Of a stretch of 64,000 bases of DNA, positions 37,493-47,224 are shown one piece after another. Where the stretch lies: positions 1,230,501-1,294,500 of the forward strand of contig WLWX01000001.1 in assembly GCA_012103375.1 (NCBI GenBank). The letters run 5' to 3'. The notes beneath the pieces were generated by a model, which saw nothing but the letters and a program-made list of their open reading frames with translations, was not told the DNA's origin and ran no database searches. Both the position numbers and the translations under genes were made by a program. How positions within the stretch are numbered: position 1 is the first letter of the stretch; each line of letters opens with the position of its first letter. The DNA comes from Paracoccaceae bacterium (GTDB lineage: Bacteria; Pseudomonadota; Alphaproteobacteria; Rhodobacterales; Rhodobacteraceae).

Positions 37493-38149
37493 TCAAGCGC
37501 CCGTGGTGCGGCCTTCGATTTCGTCGGCGTTTTTGATCAGCCGCTTGGCCGCCAATTTCATCACATACAATCCGAAGGCTGGGTTTTGATAGAACAGGCG
37601 CATGAACCCCGCTTCGTCCACGGACATGACCTCGCAATCTGTCAGGCAGGTGGCCGTGGCCGTTCGACGCTTCTGATCGGAAAAAAACGCAATTTCACCG
37701 AACAATGCCCCGTCCGAGATTTCTGCCCCGACCTCATCAAATCGGATTCTGCCGCTTTTGAGGTAGAACAGGTTGTCCGGCGGGTCGCCAATGCGAAAAA
37801 CAACATCGCCAGCGGCGTAAGTCGAAGGCCGCAACAGTGGTTCAAGGAATTTCAGCGGATCTGAATCATCCGTTCGCGCCACACGCATCATCCGCGTCTG
37901 CATCACGATTTCCCACAGGCGATAGCAGTTGAACGGAAGCAGGATGGCATGAAGGACGAGTGTGGGCAGAATCCATTCTATCGCACTGAAAATTATGAAG
38001 AAGATATTGGCACAAATGGCAACCGTGCGCAGCGGCAGCATCGTGCGCATGGAATAGGCGCCCAATGTCATCAGGGCCGCAAGCCAGCCGGCGATTGTCG
38101 CAATCTCACTCACGATGTCACGCGCGCGGGCAATAGGTTCGCAGGGCAA
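37493..38149 (-). CDS. Membrane protein with cyclic nucleotide-binding domain (Popeye-like layout)
   Basis: A 218-residue protein with about three N-terminal membrane helices (residues 15-80) followed by a cyclic nucleotide-binding beta-roll (about 95-205). The core of the roll (GDVVFRIGDPPDNLFYL, GALFGEIAFFSD, RRTATATCLTDCEV) matches CAP_ED domains. The phosphate-binding cassette GEIAFFSDQKRRTATA keeps the FGE and R-T-A pattern. It would sense cAMP or cGMP at the membrane. A GTG at 38113 is a possible later start. It is not linked to a channel pore or HTH domain. Confidence 0.83.
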   Translation of the reverse strand: MPCEPIARARDIVSEIATIAGWLAALMTLGAYSMRTMLPLRTVAICANIFFIIFSAIEWILPTLVLHAILLPFNCYRLWEIVMQTRMMRVARTDDSDPLKFLEPLLRPSTYAAGDVVFRIGDPPDNLFYLKSGRIRFDEVGAEISDGALFGEIAFFSDQKRRTATATCLTDCEVMSVDEAGFMRLFYQNPAFGLYVMKLAAKRLIKNADEIEGRTTGA

Positions 38150-38189
38150 TCAGCCCGGGTCGGCCCGGTATTCCACCCGCAAAAATGGT

Positions 38190-38969
38190 TCACGCAGCCA
38201 GATCCACCCAGACCGGCACGTGGTCGCTTGGTTTTTCGCGCCCGCGCGCGAAGGCGTCGATCTGACAGTCGGTCAGAAGGTCGGCGCATTGCGGGGTCAT
38301 CAAGAAATGGTCGATGCGGATGCCGTCGTTTCGCTGATATGCCCCGGCCTGATAATCCCAGAACGAGTATTGCTCTGGCAGCTGATTGCGGGCGCGGAAC
38401 GCTTCGGTAAAGCCCAGGTTGACGATCCGGCGGAACGCCTCTCGGGTTTCGGGGCGGAACAGCGCGTCATCACGCCAGGCCTCAGGGCGGGCGGCGTCAA
38501 TTGCGGCCGGAATGACGTTGTAATCACCTGCCATCAGGGCGGGTTCTTCCAGCAATAACAATTGCCTGGCGCGCACCTCCAGCCGTTTCATCCAGGCGAG
38601 CTTATAGTCATATTTCGGCCCCGGCGCCGGGTTGCCGTTGGGCAGGTACAAGCCGCAGACCCGGATCGGCACGGCACCGATCACGGTCGCCTCGATCCAG
38701 CGCGCCTGTTCGTCGGTATCATCACCGGGCAGCCCACGGGTCACGTCTTCCAACGGCAGTTTTGACAGGATCGCAACGCCGTTGAACCCCTTTTGCCCGT
38801 GGGTTTCGACGGTATAGCCGCGATCCTCAAAGATCTCGCGCGGGAAACCCTCGTCGACGGATTTGATTTCCTGCAACAGGGCCACATCCGGCTGCGCCTC
38901 GTCCAGCCACTCGGGCAGGGCGTTGATCCGGGCCTTGATGCCGTTGATGTTGAATGTCGCGATTTTCAT
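38190..38969 (-). CDS. xthA: Exodeoxyribonuclease III
   Basis: AP endonuclease and 3'-5' exonuclease of base excision repair. 259 residues with KIATFNINGIKARI at the start, LLQEIKS (metal-binding Glu), GDYNVIP, SFWDYQAGAYQRNDGIRIDH and the C-terminal SDHVPVWVD with catalytic Asp-His. All key residues of the EEP fold are present. It is a single gene, separated from erpA by a repeat-containing gap. Confidence 0.96.
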   Translation of the reverse strand: MKIATFNINGIKARINALPEWLDEAQPDVALLQEIKSVDEGFPREIFEDRGYTVETHGQKGFNGVAILSKLPLEDVTRGLPGDDTDEQARWIEATVIGAVPIRVCGLYLPNGNPAPGPKYDYKLAWMKRLEVRARQLLLLEEPALMAGDYNVIPAAIDAARPEAWRDDALFRPETREAFRRIVNLGFTEAFRARNQLPEQYSFWDYQAGAYQRNDGIRIDHFLMTPQCADLLTDCQIDAFARGREKPSDHVPVWVDLAA

Positions 38970-39049
38970 GCGCCATGTATTGCCCGCCGCGCGACCGGGG
39001 GCAAGTTACGAACGCCCGTCCCGCAACAAATGCGCCTGATCCCGTCTTC

Positions 39050-39100
39050 TTGTTAGAAATATCCCGGGGAGGTCTGGAGGGGTTGACCCCTCCAGCCCCC
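39050..39100 (-). repeat. Hairpin plus ATATTTC intergenic repeat (reversed copy)
   Basis: Read on the minus strand: a 9-bp stem (CTGGAGGGG and CCCCTCCAG with a 4-base loop, 39074-39095) followed by CCTCCCCGGGATATTTC. It has the same architecture as the repeats after der and lpdA. It lies between erpA and xthA on their common strand and may end erpA transcription. Confidence 0.6.
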
Positions 39101-39133
39101 GAAGGCTCTGCCCGTTTGGCCTGCGGCCTTATT

Positions 39134-39460
39134 TCACATCGAAAAGCTGGTGCCGCAGCCGCAGGAACTGGTCGCATTCGGGTTCTCGATCACGAACCGC
39201 GCGCCGATCAGCTCTTCGGAAAAGTCGATCACCGCACCCGTCAGGAACGGCAGCGAGACGGAATCGACCACGACCCGCTCGCCCGCGCCTTCCAGCACCA
39301 GATCATCCTTGGCAGGGTCATCCAGCTTGATCTCATATTGAAACCCGGAACAGCCGCCGCCCTCGACCGCGACGCGCAGCGCCTTGCCATCGGCATTGGC
39401 GCCAATCTCGGCCAAACGCTCGAACGCGCGGGGGGTCACTTTTAGGGGCAGGGTCAGCAT
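39134..39460 (-). CDS. erpA: Iron-sulfur cluster insertion/A-type carrier protein
   Basis: A 108-residue HesB/IscA-type carrier with the three ligand cysteines Cys37 (GGGCSGFQY), Cys100 and Cys102 (SSCGCGTSF). It hands Fe-S clusters to apo-enzymes. ErpA and IscA are hard to tell apart by sequence; the isolated position away from an isc/suf cluster favours ErpA. It is divergent from dgt with only 28 bases between the start codons, so the promoters must overlap each other's genes. Confidence 0.88.
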   Translation of the reverse strand: MLTLPLKVTPRAFERLAEIGANADGKALRVAVEGGGCSGFQYEIKLDDPAKDDLVLEGAGERVVVDSVSLPFLTGAVIDFSEELIGARFVIENPNATSSCGCGTSFSM

Positions 39461-39488
39461 GGTGTCCTCCGGCTTGAGAATCGAATAT

Positions 39489-40658
39489 ATGAACCGGGGG
39501 ACGGGGCGACAAGACGAAGGCGAATGTGTGCGCAATTATGCAGTATTTCCCGAAGACAGCCGGGGGCGGCTTTATTCGGAAGACGAAAGCGCGTTCAGAA
39601 CGTGTTTTCAACGGGATCGGGACCGGATCATCCACGCCAGCGCGTTTCGGCGCCTGAAGCACAAGACGCAGGTCTTCGTTGAACATGAAGGCGATTATTT
39701 CCGCACCCGCCTGACCCATTCGATCGAGGTTGCGCAGGTCGCCCGAACCATCGCCGGGGCGCTTGGGCTGAACACCGAACTGACCGAGGCTGTGGCCCTG
39801 GCCCATGATCTGGGGCATCCACCGTTTGGTCACACAGGGGAAGAGGCGCTGGACCGCCTGATGGAACCCTGGGGCGGCTTTGATCATAACGCGCAGGCGA
39901 TCCGCATCGTCACCGCGCTGGAACGCCACTATGCCGATTTCGACGGGCTTAACCTGACGTGGGAGGCGCTGGAGGGGCTGGCCAAGCACAACGGCCCCGT
40001 GACTGGCGACGTGCCGCTGGCCCTGGCCGAATACAACGCGCGCCATGACCTGGAACTCGACACCCACGCCAGTGCCGAGGCGCAGGTCGCCGCAATTTCA
40101 GACGATATCGCCTATAACAATCACGACCTGCACGACGGGCTGCGCGCCGGTCTGTTCACCGATGATGAGGTGGCTCAGCTGCCGATCGTTGCGCCCGCGT
40201 ATGAGGCGGTTGATGCGCTCTATCCCGATCTGGCAGCCGACCGGCGGCGGCACGAGGCGCTGCGCCGGGTGGTTGGGGCGATGGTTGCGGATGTGCTGGG
40301 CGCCTCGCTGGAAGAACTGACCGAGTTGCGCCCCGAAACGGCGGATGATGTGCGCGGCGCGGGCCGCCCGATTGTGCGGTTTTCGCCCGATTTATGGACC
40401 GATCTGCAACAGATCCGCCGCTTCCTATTTGATCGCATGTACCGCGCGCCCAGTGTGATGGTCGAACGCGCACGGGTCACCAAGGTGGTCGACGCGCTGT
40501 TCCCGCTGTTCATGGAGCAGCCAGGTCAGATGCCCGAGGAATGGCGATCAGACGTTGAAGGCGCAGATGACGCAGCCCGCGCCCGGATCGTGGCGGATTA
40601 CGTATCCGGCATGACAGATCGGTTTGCCTTGCAGGAGTGGGAGCGTTTGTGCGATTAG
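39489..40658 (+). CDS. dgt: Deoxyguanosinetriphosphate triphosphohydrolase-like protein
   Basis: HD-domain dNTP triphosphohydrolase, 389 residues. The HD metal site is RLTHSIEV and AHDLGHPPFGHTGEEAL, followed by AISDDIAYNNHDLHDG. This is the shorter type-2 dGTPase-like form usual in alphaproteobacteria. The start at ATG 39489 leaves 28 bases to the divergent erpA gene. It controls dNTP pools. Next on the strand is a possible 41-residue membrane peptide. Confidence 0.93.
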   Translation: MNRGTGRQDEGECVRNYAVFPEDSRGRLYSEDESAFRTCFQRDRDRIIHASAFRRLKHKTQVFVEHEGDYFRTRLTHSIEVAQVARTIAGALGLNTELTEAVALAHDLGHPPFGHTGEEALDRLMEPWGGFDHNAQAIRIVTALERHYADFDGLNLTWEALEGLAKHNGPVTGDVPLALAEYNARHDLELDTHASAEAQVAAISDDIAYNNHDLHDGLRAGLFTDDEVAQLPIVAPAYEAVDALYPDLAADRRRHEALRRVVGAMVADVLGASLEELTELRPETADDVRGAGRPIVRFSPDLWTDLQQIRRFLFDRMYRAPSVMVERARVTKVVDALFPLFMEQPGQMPEEWRSDVEGADDAARARIVADYVSGMTDRFALQEWERLCD

Positions 40659-40715
40659 GGAATTGTAGACGGTGTTCCTATATACCTGAGTGAACTACTC
40701 AACATTAGGTGAGCC

Positions 40716-40841
40716 ATGACCCAGACAGTCAAAAAGCCGATGGTCCTCAGGGCCGAGAAACTGAACGCATGGCTAAACCGCCGCAGCGTCTGGTTTGTCG
40801 CGGGCGTCGTGGCCGTTGTCGGGGTCGGAGCCTGGTTCTGA
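40716..40841 (+). CDS. Possible 41-residue single-span membrane protein
   Basis: ATG 40716 is preceded by AGGTGAG, one of the best ribosome sites in the region. The frame encodes a basic N-terminal half ([18 protein letters not shown]) and a C-terminal membrane helix of about 18 residues ([16 protein letters not shown]), a typical small membrane protein layout. Its last 69 bases run antisense to the tail of the K+ channel gene. The overlap makes the call uncertain. Confidence 0.42.
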   Translation: MTQTVKKPMVLRAEKLNAWLNRRSVWFVAGVVAVVGVGAWF

Positions 40842-41477
40842 CGGACGGCTTGCAGCACTGCCAGCCTTGGGTTTTTGCGCTGCCTTGACCTGTTGGGTCA
40901 GGTCAGAGTTTTCGGGTTCAGACGGTTTTGGGCCGGGGGGCCCACCATCCCCATCTCCATCGCCGCCGTTGTCGCCACCACCATTTCGCGCCGAATCCTG
41001 CAACAGGAAGAAAGCCGCCGCGACGAACAGACCCAGGTGGATGTTGCCAATGATTGCTTCGCTGGCCGCGATAAGCTGGGGGTGTCCAGCTGCGGGCGCA
41101 TAGTCGCCGTATCCCAGGGTCGAAAACGTCACCATCGAAAAATAGGTCGCCGCCAGCGCGTTCATCACCAATCCGCCGTCCCCGTCGACCCCGGTCTGGG
41201 CGAAATACAATGCGAAAGCGACAATTGTCAGCATCGCCGAAACCCCGATGCGCAGCAGGTATTCCTGAATGTTCAGGGTCCGCGGTGTCGGCGCAGCGGG
41301 AAGCAGGAACACCAGCATCACGAAATAGAAAACCGCAACACCCACCAGAATCAGCAGAACGGGCAGCGGCAAATCGGTCAACGGCGGCACCAACCCGAAG
41401 CTGGTGTTGACCAGCAACAGCAGGATCAAAAACCAAATCGCCAGCCCGGCAAGTGTGAATCCTTCGGGTCTTTTCAA
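40773..41477 (-). CDS. Two-pore-domain type potassium channel protein
   Basis: A 234-residue ion channel. Membrane helices occupy about residues 9-30, 40-62 and 79-98. The pore loop has the K+ selectivity signature TLGYGD (about 123-128), and another helix follows at about 140-160. The C-terminal 75 residues are polar, glycine/aspartate/proline-rich and probably disordered. It lacks a RCK domain, so gating is unknown. The gene is antisense-overlapping a possible small protein at its end. It starts about 106 bases from the divergent argS. Confidence 0.87.
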   Translation of the reverse strand: MKRPEGFTLAGLAIWFLILLLLVNTSFGLVPPLTDLPLPVLLILVGVAVFYFVMLVFLLPAAPTPRTLNIQEYLLRIGVSAMLTIVAFALYFAQTGVDGDGGLVMNALAATYFSMVTFSTLGYGDYAPAAGHPQLIAASEAIIGNIHLGLFVAAAFFLLQDSARNGGGDNGGDGDGDGGPPGPKPSEPENSDLTQQVKAAQKPKAGSAASRPSEPGSDPDNGHDARDKPDAAAV

Positions 41478-41555
41478 ATCAACAGTCCGCGCAATGTGTC
41501 AATCAAACAAGATAAATCCTACTGCGGAATTGCGCCCATGTCATGCCATGGTAAA

Positions 41556-41573
41556 CCCTGAGCCCGATCAGGG
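41556..41573 (+). promoter_or_regulatory. Hairpin overlapping the argS ribosome site
   Basis: CCCTGA and TCAGGG form a 6-bp stem with a 6-base loop. The 3' arm contains the GGG of the likely Shine-Dalgarno (GGGA 41571-41574) ten bases before the argS ATG. It could modestly limit initiation. Evidence is the pairing only. Confidence 0.3.
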
Positions 41574-41583
41574 AATCAAACAG

Positions 41584-43308
41584 ATGAACATATTCGCCGA
41601 AATCCGCACCCTCGTTCTGGAATCCATCGATGCGCTGGTGTCCGAAGGCACGCTGCCGCCGGGGCTGAACGATGGGCCGGTGACGGTGGAACCGCCGCGC
41701 GATGCCGCCCATGGCGACATGGCGACCAACGCCGCGATGGTTCTGGCCAAACCCGCCGGCATGGCCCCGCAGGTGATTGCCGAAGCGCTGATCCCGTTGC
41801 TGCAAAGCGATCCGCGGGTCGCGGTGGCCGAGGTTGCCGGACCCGGATTCCTGAACCTGCGGCTGGAAAACGCGGTCTGGGCAGATGTGGTCGAAGCGGC
41901 GCTGGAAGGCGGCGCAAGCTATGGCCACTCCGGGATCGGGGCAGGCGTGAAGATCAACGTCGAATATGTCTCGGCCAATCCAACCGGGCCGCTGCATGTC
42001 GGCCACGCGCGCGGCGCGGTCTTTGGCGATGCGCTGGCGTCTCTTCTGGATTACGCCGGTTACGAGGTGACGCGCGAGTATTACGTGAACGACGGCGGCG
42101 CGCAGGTCGATACGCTGGCCCGGTCGGTGTACCTGCGGTATCTTGAGGCGCACGGGACCGAGGTGGCGTTTGAGGACGGGACCTATCCCGGCGACTATCT
42201 GATCGCCGTGGGCGAAGCGCTGAAAGACAAGGTTGGTGATACCTTTGTCGACAAGGGCGAACAATTCTGGCTTTCCGAGGTGCGGAAATTTGCCACCGAC
42301 GCGATGATGGGGCTGATCCGCGACGATCTGGCCGCGCTTGGCGTTCGGATGGATCATTTCTACAGCGAAAAATCGCTCTATGGTACGGGCCGGATCGAGG
42401 CGGCGCTGAAGGCGCTGGACGACAAGGGCCTGATTTATGAAGGCGTGCTGGAACCGCCCAAAGGCAAGAAGCCCGAGGATTGGGAGCCGCGCAAACAGAC
42501 GCTGTTCAAATCCACCGAACACGGCGACGATGTGGATCGCCCGGTGAAGAAATCCGATGGCGGGTGGACCTATTTCGCGCCCGATATCGCCTATCATTAC
42601 GATAAGATAGAACGCGGCTTTGATGCGTTGATTGATGTCTTCGGGGCGGATCACGGCGGATATGTCAAACGGATGAACGCCGCTGTCTCGGCCCTCTCCG
42701 ATGGCCGGGTGCCGCTGGACGTGAAACTGGTGCAACTGGTGCGGCTTTACCAGAACGGCGAACCGTTCAAGATGTCCAAACGGGCAGGGACATTCGTGAC
42801 CCTGCGCGACGTTGTCGACCGGGTCGGCCCGGATGTGGCGCGGTTCGTGATGCTGACGCGGAAAAACGACGCGCCGCTGGATTTCGACATGGCCAAGGTG
42901 CTGGAACAGAGCCGCGAAAACCCGGTGTTCTACGTGCAATACGCCCATGCGCGGGTGCAATCGGTGCTGCGCAAAGCGGCCGAGGCGGGCATCGCGACCA
43001 ACCTGTCACCGGCCTTGAGCGACGCATCCGAACTCAGCGTTGCGCGCAAGATTGCCGAATGGCCGCGTCTGGTGGAAATCGCCGCCCGGACCCATGAACC
43101 GCATCGGATTGCCTTCTATCTCTATGAATTGGCGTCAGAATTTCATGCCCTCTGGAACCGGGGCAACGATGATGCATCGCTGCGCTTCATTCAAGATAGT
43201 GACCCGGAAGCCTCAGCTTCCAAAATTGCGCTGCCACGCGCCGTAGCCGTTGTTATTTCGGCCGGTTTGGGTATTCTTGGCGTAACCCCGCTGGATGAAT
43301 TGCGCTGA
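41584..43308 (+). CDS. argS: Arginine--tRNA ligase
   Basis: Class I aminoacyl-tRNA synthetase, 574 residues. The HIGH-type motif is [13 protein letters not shown] (about 130-142), the KMSKS-type motif is [10 protein letters not shown], and the N-terminal Add-1 domain and C-terminal DALR anticodon domain are both present. ATG 41584 is chosen since it gives [11 protein letters not shown], the normal family start, rather than an upstream in-frame codon. It leads the argS-SPOR-nagZ-scpA-scpB series. Confidence 0.98.
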   Translation: MNIFAEIRTLVLESIDALVSEGTLPPGLNDGPVTVEPPRDAAHGDMATNAAMVLAKPAGMAPQVIAEALIPLLQSDPRVAVAEVAGPGFLNLRLENAVWADVVEAALEGGASYGHSGIGAGVKINVEYVSANPTGPLHVGHARGAVFGDALASLLDYAGYEVTREYYVNDGGAQVDTLARSVYLRYLEAHGTEVAFEDGTYPGDYLIAVGEALKDKVGDTFVDKGEQFWLSEVRKFATDAMMGLIRDDLAALGVRMDHFYSEKSLYGTGRIEAALKALDDKGLIYEGVLEPPKGKKPEDWEPRKQTLFKSTEHGDDVDRPVKKSDGGWTYFAPDIAYHYDKIERGFDALIDVFGADHGGYVKRMNAAVSALSDGRVPLDVKLVQLVRLYQNGEPFKMSKRAGTFVTLRDVVDRVGPDVARFVMLTRKNDAPLDFDMAKVLEQSRENPVFYVQYAHARVQSVLRKAAEAGIATNLSPALSDASELSVARKIAEWPRLVEIAARTHEPHRIAFYLYELASEFHALWNRGNDDASLRFIQDSDPEASASKIALPRAVAVVISAGLGILGVTPLDELR

Positions 43309-43397
43309 CCTAACAGGCGCGACGCCGGTTCCGGGGTTGAGGCAGGAACAGCAAGGACCGGGGGCCATCAGGTGTGGCCCTGCGGGCGGTAATCAAC

Positions 43398-44465
43398 ATG
43401 ACGATTCAAGATCTGGGGTACTCGGATTCCGATTCCTATTCGAATGCTTACGCAGATGACTTCACCGGCTCGATCGAGGCGACAGACAGTGGCAGCGTCG
43501 CCGGGCCATTGGTCAATTTCGTCGGCGCGCTGGTGTCGGTCGGCCTGATCGGCGGGATCGGTGTCTGGGGCTATCAGCTTCTGGTGCGCGATGTGACCGG
43601 CGTTCCGGTGGTCCGCGCGCTTCAAGGCGACATGCGCATCACACCCGACAGCCCCGGCGGTGCCGAGGCTGAATATCAGGGTCTGGCGGTGAACGACGTT
43701 GCCGCCGAAACGCCCGAAAGCGGCCCGGTGGATCAGGTTATCCTTGCCCCGCAACCCATTGATCTGGAAGAAGAAGACCGAACCGTCCCGGATATTGCCG
43801 TGGCGCTTGCAACATTGGCCGAAGACGATGCGCCAGCGGCCGAGCAAGCCGTGCAGGTTATGGCCGTCGACGCCATTGACGACGCCGTCGCCGACGCGCT
43901 GGTCGATCTGACGCCTGCGGTTGCGCAGGCCATGGACGGGACACAGGAAACCACATTTGCGCTGGCCGAGATGCTGACCGCCGGGGTGCAGCCGCTCACC
44001 ACCGGGCAGGCCGTTGAAGGTGCGCTGGTCCAGAACGCCAGTTTCGTCGCCCCGCAACAGGCACGTCCGGCATTCGCGATGCCTGAAAGCGCATTCAACA
44101 GCCGCTCTCCGGTGCCGCGTCCGCGTCCTGCGCTTGCCGACCGCGCGGTGGTCGTTCCGGCCTCACTGCCCGCACCCGCCGCCCCGGTCGAGGTTTCGCC
44201 CGATGCCATCGCACCGGGCAGCCGCCTGGTGCAACTTGGTGCCTACGCCAGCCCCGAGGTTGCGCGCAGTGAATGGAGCCGGATCAGCGGCGCCTTCGGT
44301 GCCCTGTTTGAAAACCACCAACGCGTTGTTCAGAAAGCGGAATCGCGTGGCAAGACGTTCTATCGCCTGCGGGTTTCAGGCTTTGACGATCTGGCCGATG
44401 CGCGCCGGTTCTGTGCGGTGCTGACCTCGAAAAAGGCCGACTGCATTCCGGTCGCTGTCAAGTAA
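43398..44465 (+). CDS. SPOR-domain membrane protein
   Basis: A 355-residue bitopic protein. A 35-residue cytoplasmic part precedes one membrane helix (about 38-60). A long acidic, proline/alanine-rich linker leads to a C-terminal SPOR domain (about 275-353, GSRLVQLGAYASPEVARSEW to CIPVAVK). SPOR domains bind denuded septal peptidoglycan, so it is probably a division-associated protein. GTG 43374 is an alternative start. The neighbour nagZ also acts on peptidoglycan pieces. Confidence 0.88.
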   Translation: MTIQDLGYSDSDSYSNAYADDFTGSIEATDSGSVAGPLVNFVGALVSVGLIGGIGVWGYQLLVRDVTGVPVVRALQGDMRITPDSPGGAEAEYQGLAVNDVAAETPESGPVDQVILAPQPIDLEEEDRTVPDIAVALATLAEDDAPAAEQAVQVMAVDAIDDAVADALVDLTPAVAQAMDGTQETTFALAEMLTAGVQPLTTGQAVEGALVQNASFVAPQQARPAFAMPESAFNSRSPVPRPRPALADRAVVVPASLPAPAAPVEVSPDAIAPGSRLVQLGAYASPEVARSEWSRISGAFGALFENHQRVVQKAESRGKTFYRLRVSGFDDLADARRFCAVLTSKKADCIPVAVK

Positions 44466-44471
44466 CCGCGA

Positions 44472-45467
44472 ATGGCCGGGCAGGGCGCGTATATCTTCGG
44501 CTGCGAAGGAACGCGCCTGACCGGGGCGGAGAAAACCTTCTTCGCCAAGTCCCAACCCTGGGGCTTTATCCTGTTTGCGCGTAACGTGAACGATCCGGCG
44601 CAACTGTCTGCGCTGACGGCAGAAATGCGCGACGCGGTGGGCCGTGATGCCCCGGTTTTGGTCGATCAGGAAGGCGGGCGGGTGCAACGTCTGCGCGCCC
44701 CACATTGGCGCGAATTCCTGCCCGCACTCGATCAGATGCAGTCCGCAAACGACCCGATGCGCGCCCAGTGGCTGCGTGGGCGGTTGATCGCAGATGATCT
44801 GAACCGCGTCGGGATCGACATGAACTGCATCCCGAACCTCGATCTGGTGCGGGCTGAGACGCATCCGTTCCTGAAGAACCGCTGCCTCGGTAGTGAACCG
44901 GATCAGGTGGCGCGCGCCGGACGCGCTCTGGCGGATGGTTCAATCGCGGGGGGCGTTCTGCCGATCATGAAGCACATGCCGGGGCACGGGCGCAGCGCCT
45001 TGGATTCGCATCACGAACTGCCGCGTGTCGATACCAATGCGGCGACGCTGACGGCGCAGGATTTCGCGCCCTTCGCGGCGCTGTCCGACTTGCCGATGGC
45101 AATGACGGCGCACCAGGTTTTTGCCGCCTACGATCCGGATCGCCCGGCGACCCAATCGCCCGAAATGGTACGGGTGATGCGCGAGGAAATCGGCTTCGGT
45201 GGCCTGTTGATGACCGACGATATCTCGATGAATGCGCTTGGCGGCGATGTGGCGACGCGGGGCCGCGCCTCGCTGGATGCGGGCTGTGATCTGGTGCTGC
45301 ATTGCAATGGCGAAATGGACCAGATGGCGGCGGTTGCCGACCTTGGGCGCATGACGCCCGCCGCACAGGCCCGTGCCGACGCCGCATTGGCGCAGCGCCG
45401 CGCATCCGACGACACCGACATCGCCGCCGCAGCGGCAGAACTTGACGCGCTTCTGGCTGTCGCTTAG
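44472..45467 (+). CDS. nagZ: Beta-N-acetylhexosaminidase (GH3)
   Basis: Cytoplasmic peptidoglycan-recycling enzyme that removes N-acetylglucosamine from anhydro-muropeptides. 331 residues with VDQEGGRVQRL, KHMPGHGRSALDSHHELP (the catalytic His/Asp loop) and the nucleophile Asp in LLMTDDISM (about 248). It begins 6 bases after the SPOR gene and its stop is 5 bases before scpA, so the genes form one operon. Confidence 0.95.
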   Translation: MAGQGAYIFGCEGTRLTGAEKTFFAKSQPWGFILFARNVNDPAQLSALTAEMRDAVGRDAPVLVDQEGGRVQRLRAPHWREFLPALDQMQSANDPMRAQWLRGRLIADDLNRVGIDMNCIPNLDLVRAETHPFLKNRCLGSEPDQVARAGRALADGSIAGGVLPIMKHMPGHGRSALDSHHELPRVDTNAATLTAQDFAPFAALSDLPMAMTAHQVFAAYDPDRPATQSPEMVRVMREEIGFGGLLMTDDISMNALGGDVATRGRASLDAGCDLVLHCNGEMDQMAAVADLGRMTPAAQARADAALAQRRASDDTDIAAAAAELDALLAVA

Positions 45468-45471
45468 CCGG

Positions 45472-46251
45472 ATGGCGATGACTGAACCCGTAAGCCATAT
45501 TGCCGAACGTCAGGCCGCCGAGGCGCTGATCGTCGATGTTGACGGGTTCGAAGGCCCGCTCGACCTGCTGCTGACGCTGTCACGCACCCAGAAGGTCGAT
45601 CTGCGCCAGATCTCCGTCCTGGCCCTGGCCGAGCAATACCTGAAATTCGTGGAACAGGCGCGCAAACTGCGCATTGAACTGGCCGCCGACTATCTGGTCA
45701 TGGCCGCCTGGCTGGCCTTCCTGAAGTCGCGCCTGTTGCTGCCGCCTGACCCGGCCGAGGATGGCCCCTCGGGCGAAGACCTGGCCGCGCATCTGGCGTT
45801 TCAGCTGGAACGCCTGGCGGCAATGCGCGATTGTTCCGCCCGCCTGATGGGCCGCGACCAGCTGGGCCGGGATTTCTTCGCGCGCGGCATCCCCGAAAAC
45901 GTCGAACGGGTGCGCCGCGTGACCTATACCGCGACGCTGCTGGACCTGATGCAGGGCTATGCGCGCATCCGCACCCGCGACGATTTCCGCCCCTACACCA
46001 TGGACCGCGAGGCGGTGATGACGATGGAACAGGCGCTGGACCGGATGCGGGGCCTTGTCGGTTTCGCAGGTGAATGGACGGACCTGTCAAGCTACCTCCC
46101 CGAAGGGTGGGAGGTTGATCCAAAACGGCGCCGGTCCGCCACAGCCTCGCATTTTGCGGCCTCGCTTGAACTGGCGAAGGCCGGAACCATCGACATCCGC
46201 CAGGATGACACCTTCGCGCCCATCAAGATACGAAAGCGCCCCGATGCCTGA
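45472..46251 (+). CDS. scpA: Segregation and condensation protein A
   Basis: Kleisin subunit of the bacterial SMC condensin. 259 residues: the N-terminal EGPLDLLLTLSRTQKVDL motif binds Smc and ScpB, and the C-terminal winged helix holds TMEQALDRMRGLVG. Start is ATG 45472 or 45478; the latter has GGATGG just upstream. It overlaps scpB by 8 bases (ATGCCTGA), coupling the two partners. Confidence 0.93.
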   Translation: MAMTEPVSHIAERQAAEALIVDVDGFEGPLDLLLTLSRTQKVDLRQISVLALAEQYLKFVEQARKLRIELAADYLVMAAWLAFLKSRLLLPPDPAEDGPSGEDLAAHLAFQLERLAAMRDCSARLMGRDQLGRDFFARGIPENVERVRRVTYTATLLDLMQGYARIRTRDDFRPYTMDREAVMTMEQALDRMRGLVGFAGEWTDLSSYLPEGWEVDPKRRRSATASHFAASLELAKAGTIDIRQDDTFAPIKIRKRPDA

Positions 46252-46921
46252 TGACGCCAAAGAAAACATGGGCGAAACCGTCGCCGAAAGCCTGTTCGAA
46301 GCCCCGCCCGAGGGCGAACAGGAGCGCATGGTCGAAGCCATCCTGTTTGCCAGCGCCGAACCGGTCAGCGTGGCGGATATGAACGCCCGTATGCCCCATG
46401 GGGCCGATGCGGCTGTGGCGGTGCAACATCTGCAAAAGCGCTATGAAGGGCGTGGTGTAGCAGTGGTGAAAGTGGGTGACGCCTGGGCGATCCGTACCGC
46501 GCCTGATCTGGGCTTTCTGATGCAGAAGGAAACGGTGGAAACCCGCAAACTGTCCCGCGCCGCGATCGAAACCCTGGCCATTGTCGCCTATCACCAGCCC
46601 GTCACCCGCGCCGAAATTGAAGAGATTCGCGGCGTCAGCGTATCGCGCGGCACGGTGGATCAACTGCTTGAACTGGAATGGATCCGCTTTGGCCGCCGCC
46701 GGATGACGCCGGGCCGACCGGTCACATTTGTGGTCACGCAAGAGTTTCTTGACCATTTCGGGCTTGAAAGCGCACGTGACCTGCCGGGTCTGCGCGAATT
46801 GCGCTCGGCCGGATTGCTCGACAATCGCCCGCCGCCCGGCGACGATGTTGAAGATGGCGACGGGGCGGACGAAGATCAGACCGACATGTTCGTGCCCGAC
46901 GCTGAGGAGGATGACGAATGA
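46244..46921 (+). CDS. scpB: Segregation and condensation protein B
   Basis: Partner of ScpA, 225 residues with two winged-helix domains (MVEAILFASAEPVSVADM near the start and LSRAAIETLAIVAYHQPVTR in the middle) and IRGVSVSRGTVDQLLELEWI. The tail is highly acidic (EDGDGADEDQ...EEDDE). ATG 46244 lies inside the end of scpA. Its stop overlaps the next small gene (ATGA). Confidence 0.95.
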   Translation: MPDDAKENMGETVAESLFEAPPEGEQERMVEAILFASAEPVSVADMNARMPHGADAAVAVQHLQKRYEGRGVAVVKVGDAWAIRTAPDLGFLMQKETVETRKLSRAAIETLAIVAYHQPVTRAEIEEIRGVSVSRGTVDQLLELEWIRFGRRRMTPGRPVTFVVTQEFLDHFGLESARDLPGLRELRSAGLLDNRPPPGDDVEDGDGADEDQTDMFVPDAEEDDE

Positions 46922-47205
46922 GTATAGACCGCATAATCCAGATGGTGATCAACATGGTGATGCGACAGGTCATCGGGCGCAGCGTAAACGCCGGGATCGC
47001 CGCTGTGAGCAATCGCTCCAAAACCAAACGCGCCCCGAACACGCCCGAACCACAAACCGCGCCACCACCTGCGGAACCCGAGATCGTCATTGAACCCGAT
47101 CCGCCTGTCACCCTGGCAGATCGCGACCAATCCGCCGCCGCCAAAGAGGTTGCGAGCAAGGCCAAACAAGGCGCAAAACTTGGGCGTCGCATGGGACGGC
47201 TCTGA
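46918..47205 (+). CDS. Small basic protein, unknown function
   Basis: A 95-residue protein with an amphipathic N-terminal helix (IDRIIQMVINMVMRQVIGRS), a proline/glutamate-rich middle and a basic C-terminus (KAKQGAKLGRRMGRL). It overlaps the scpB stop by ATGA and so ends the argS-scpB series. Similar short genes follow scpB in Rhodobacterales. No function can be assigned. Confidence 0.7.
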   Translation: MSIDRIIQMVINMVMRQVIGRSVNAGIAAVSNRSKTKRAPNTPEPQTAPPPAEPEIVIEPDPPVTLADRDQSAAAKEVASKAKQGAKLGRRMGRL

Positions 47206-47224
47206 CGCTCTGAAAGAACATAAT

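Noticed and set aside
41503-42960. Long open frame on the minus strand across argS (485 codons), and similar long antisense frames over lpdA, uvrA, der and the MocA-type gene
   Set aside because: GC-rich codon bias opens the opposite strand; these frames have no recognisable domains and lie over well-supported genes.
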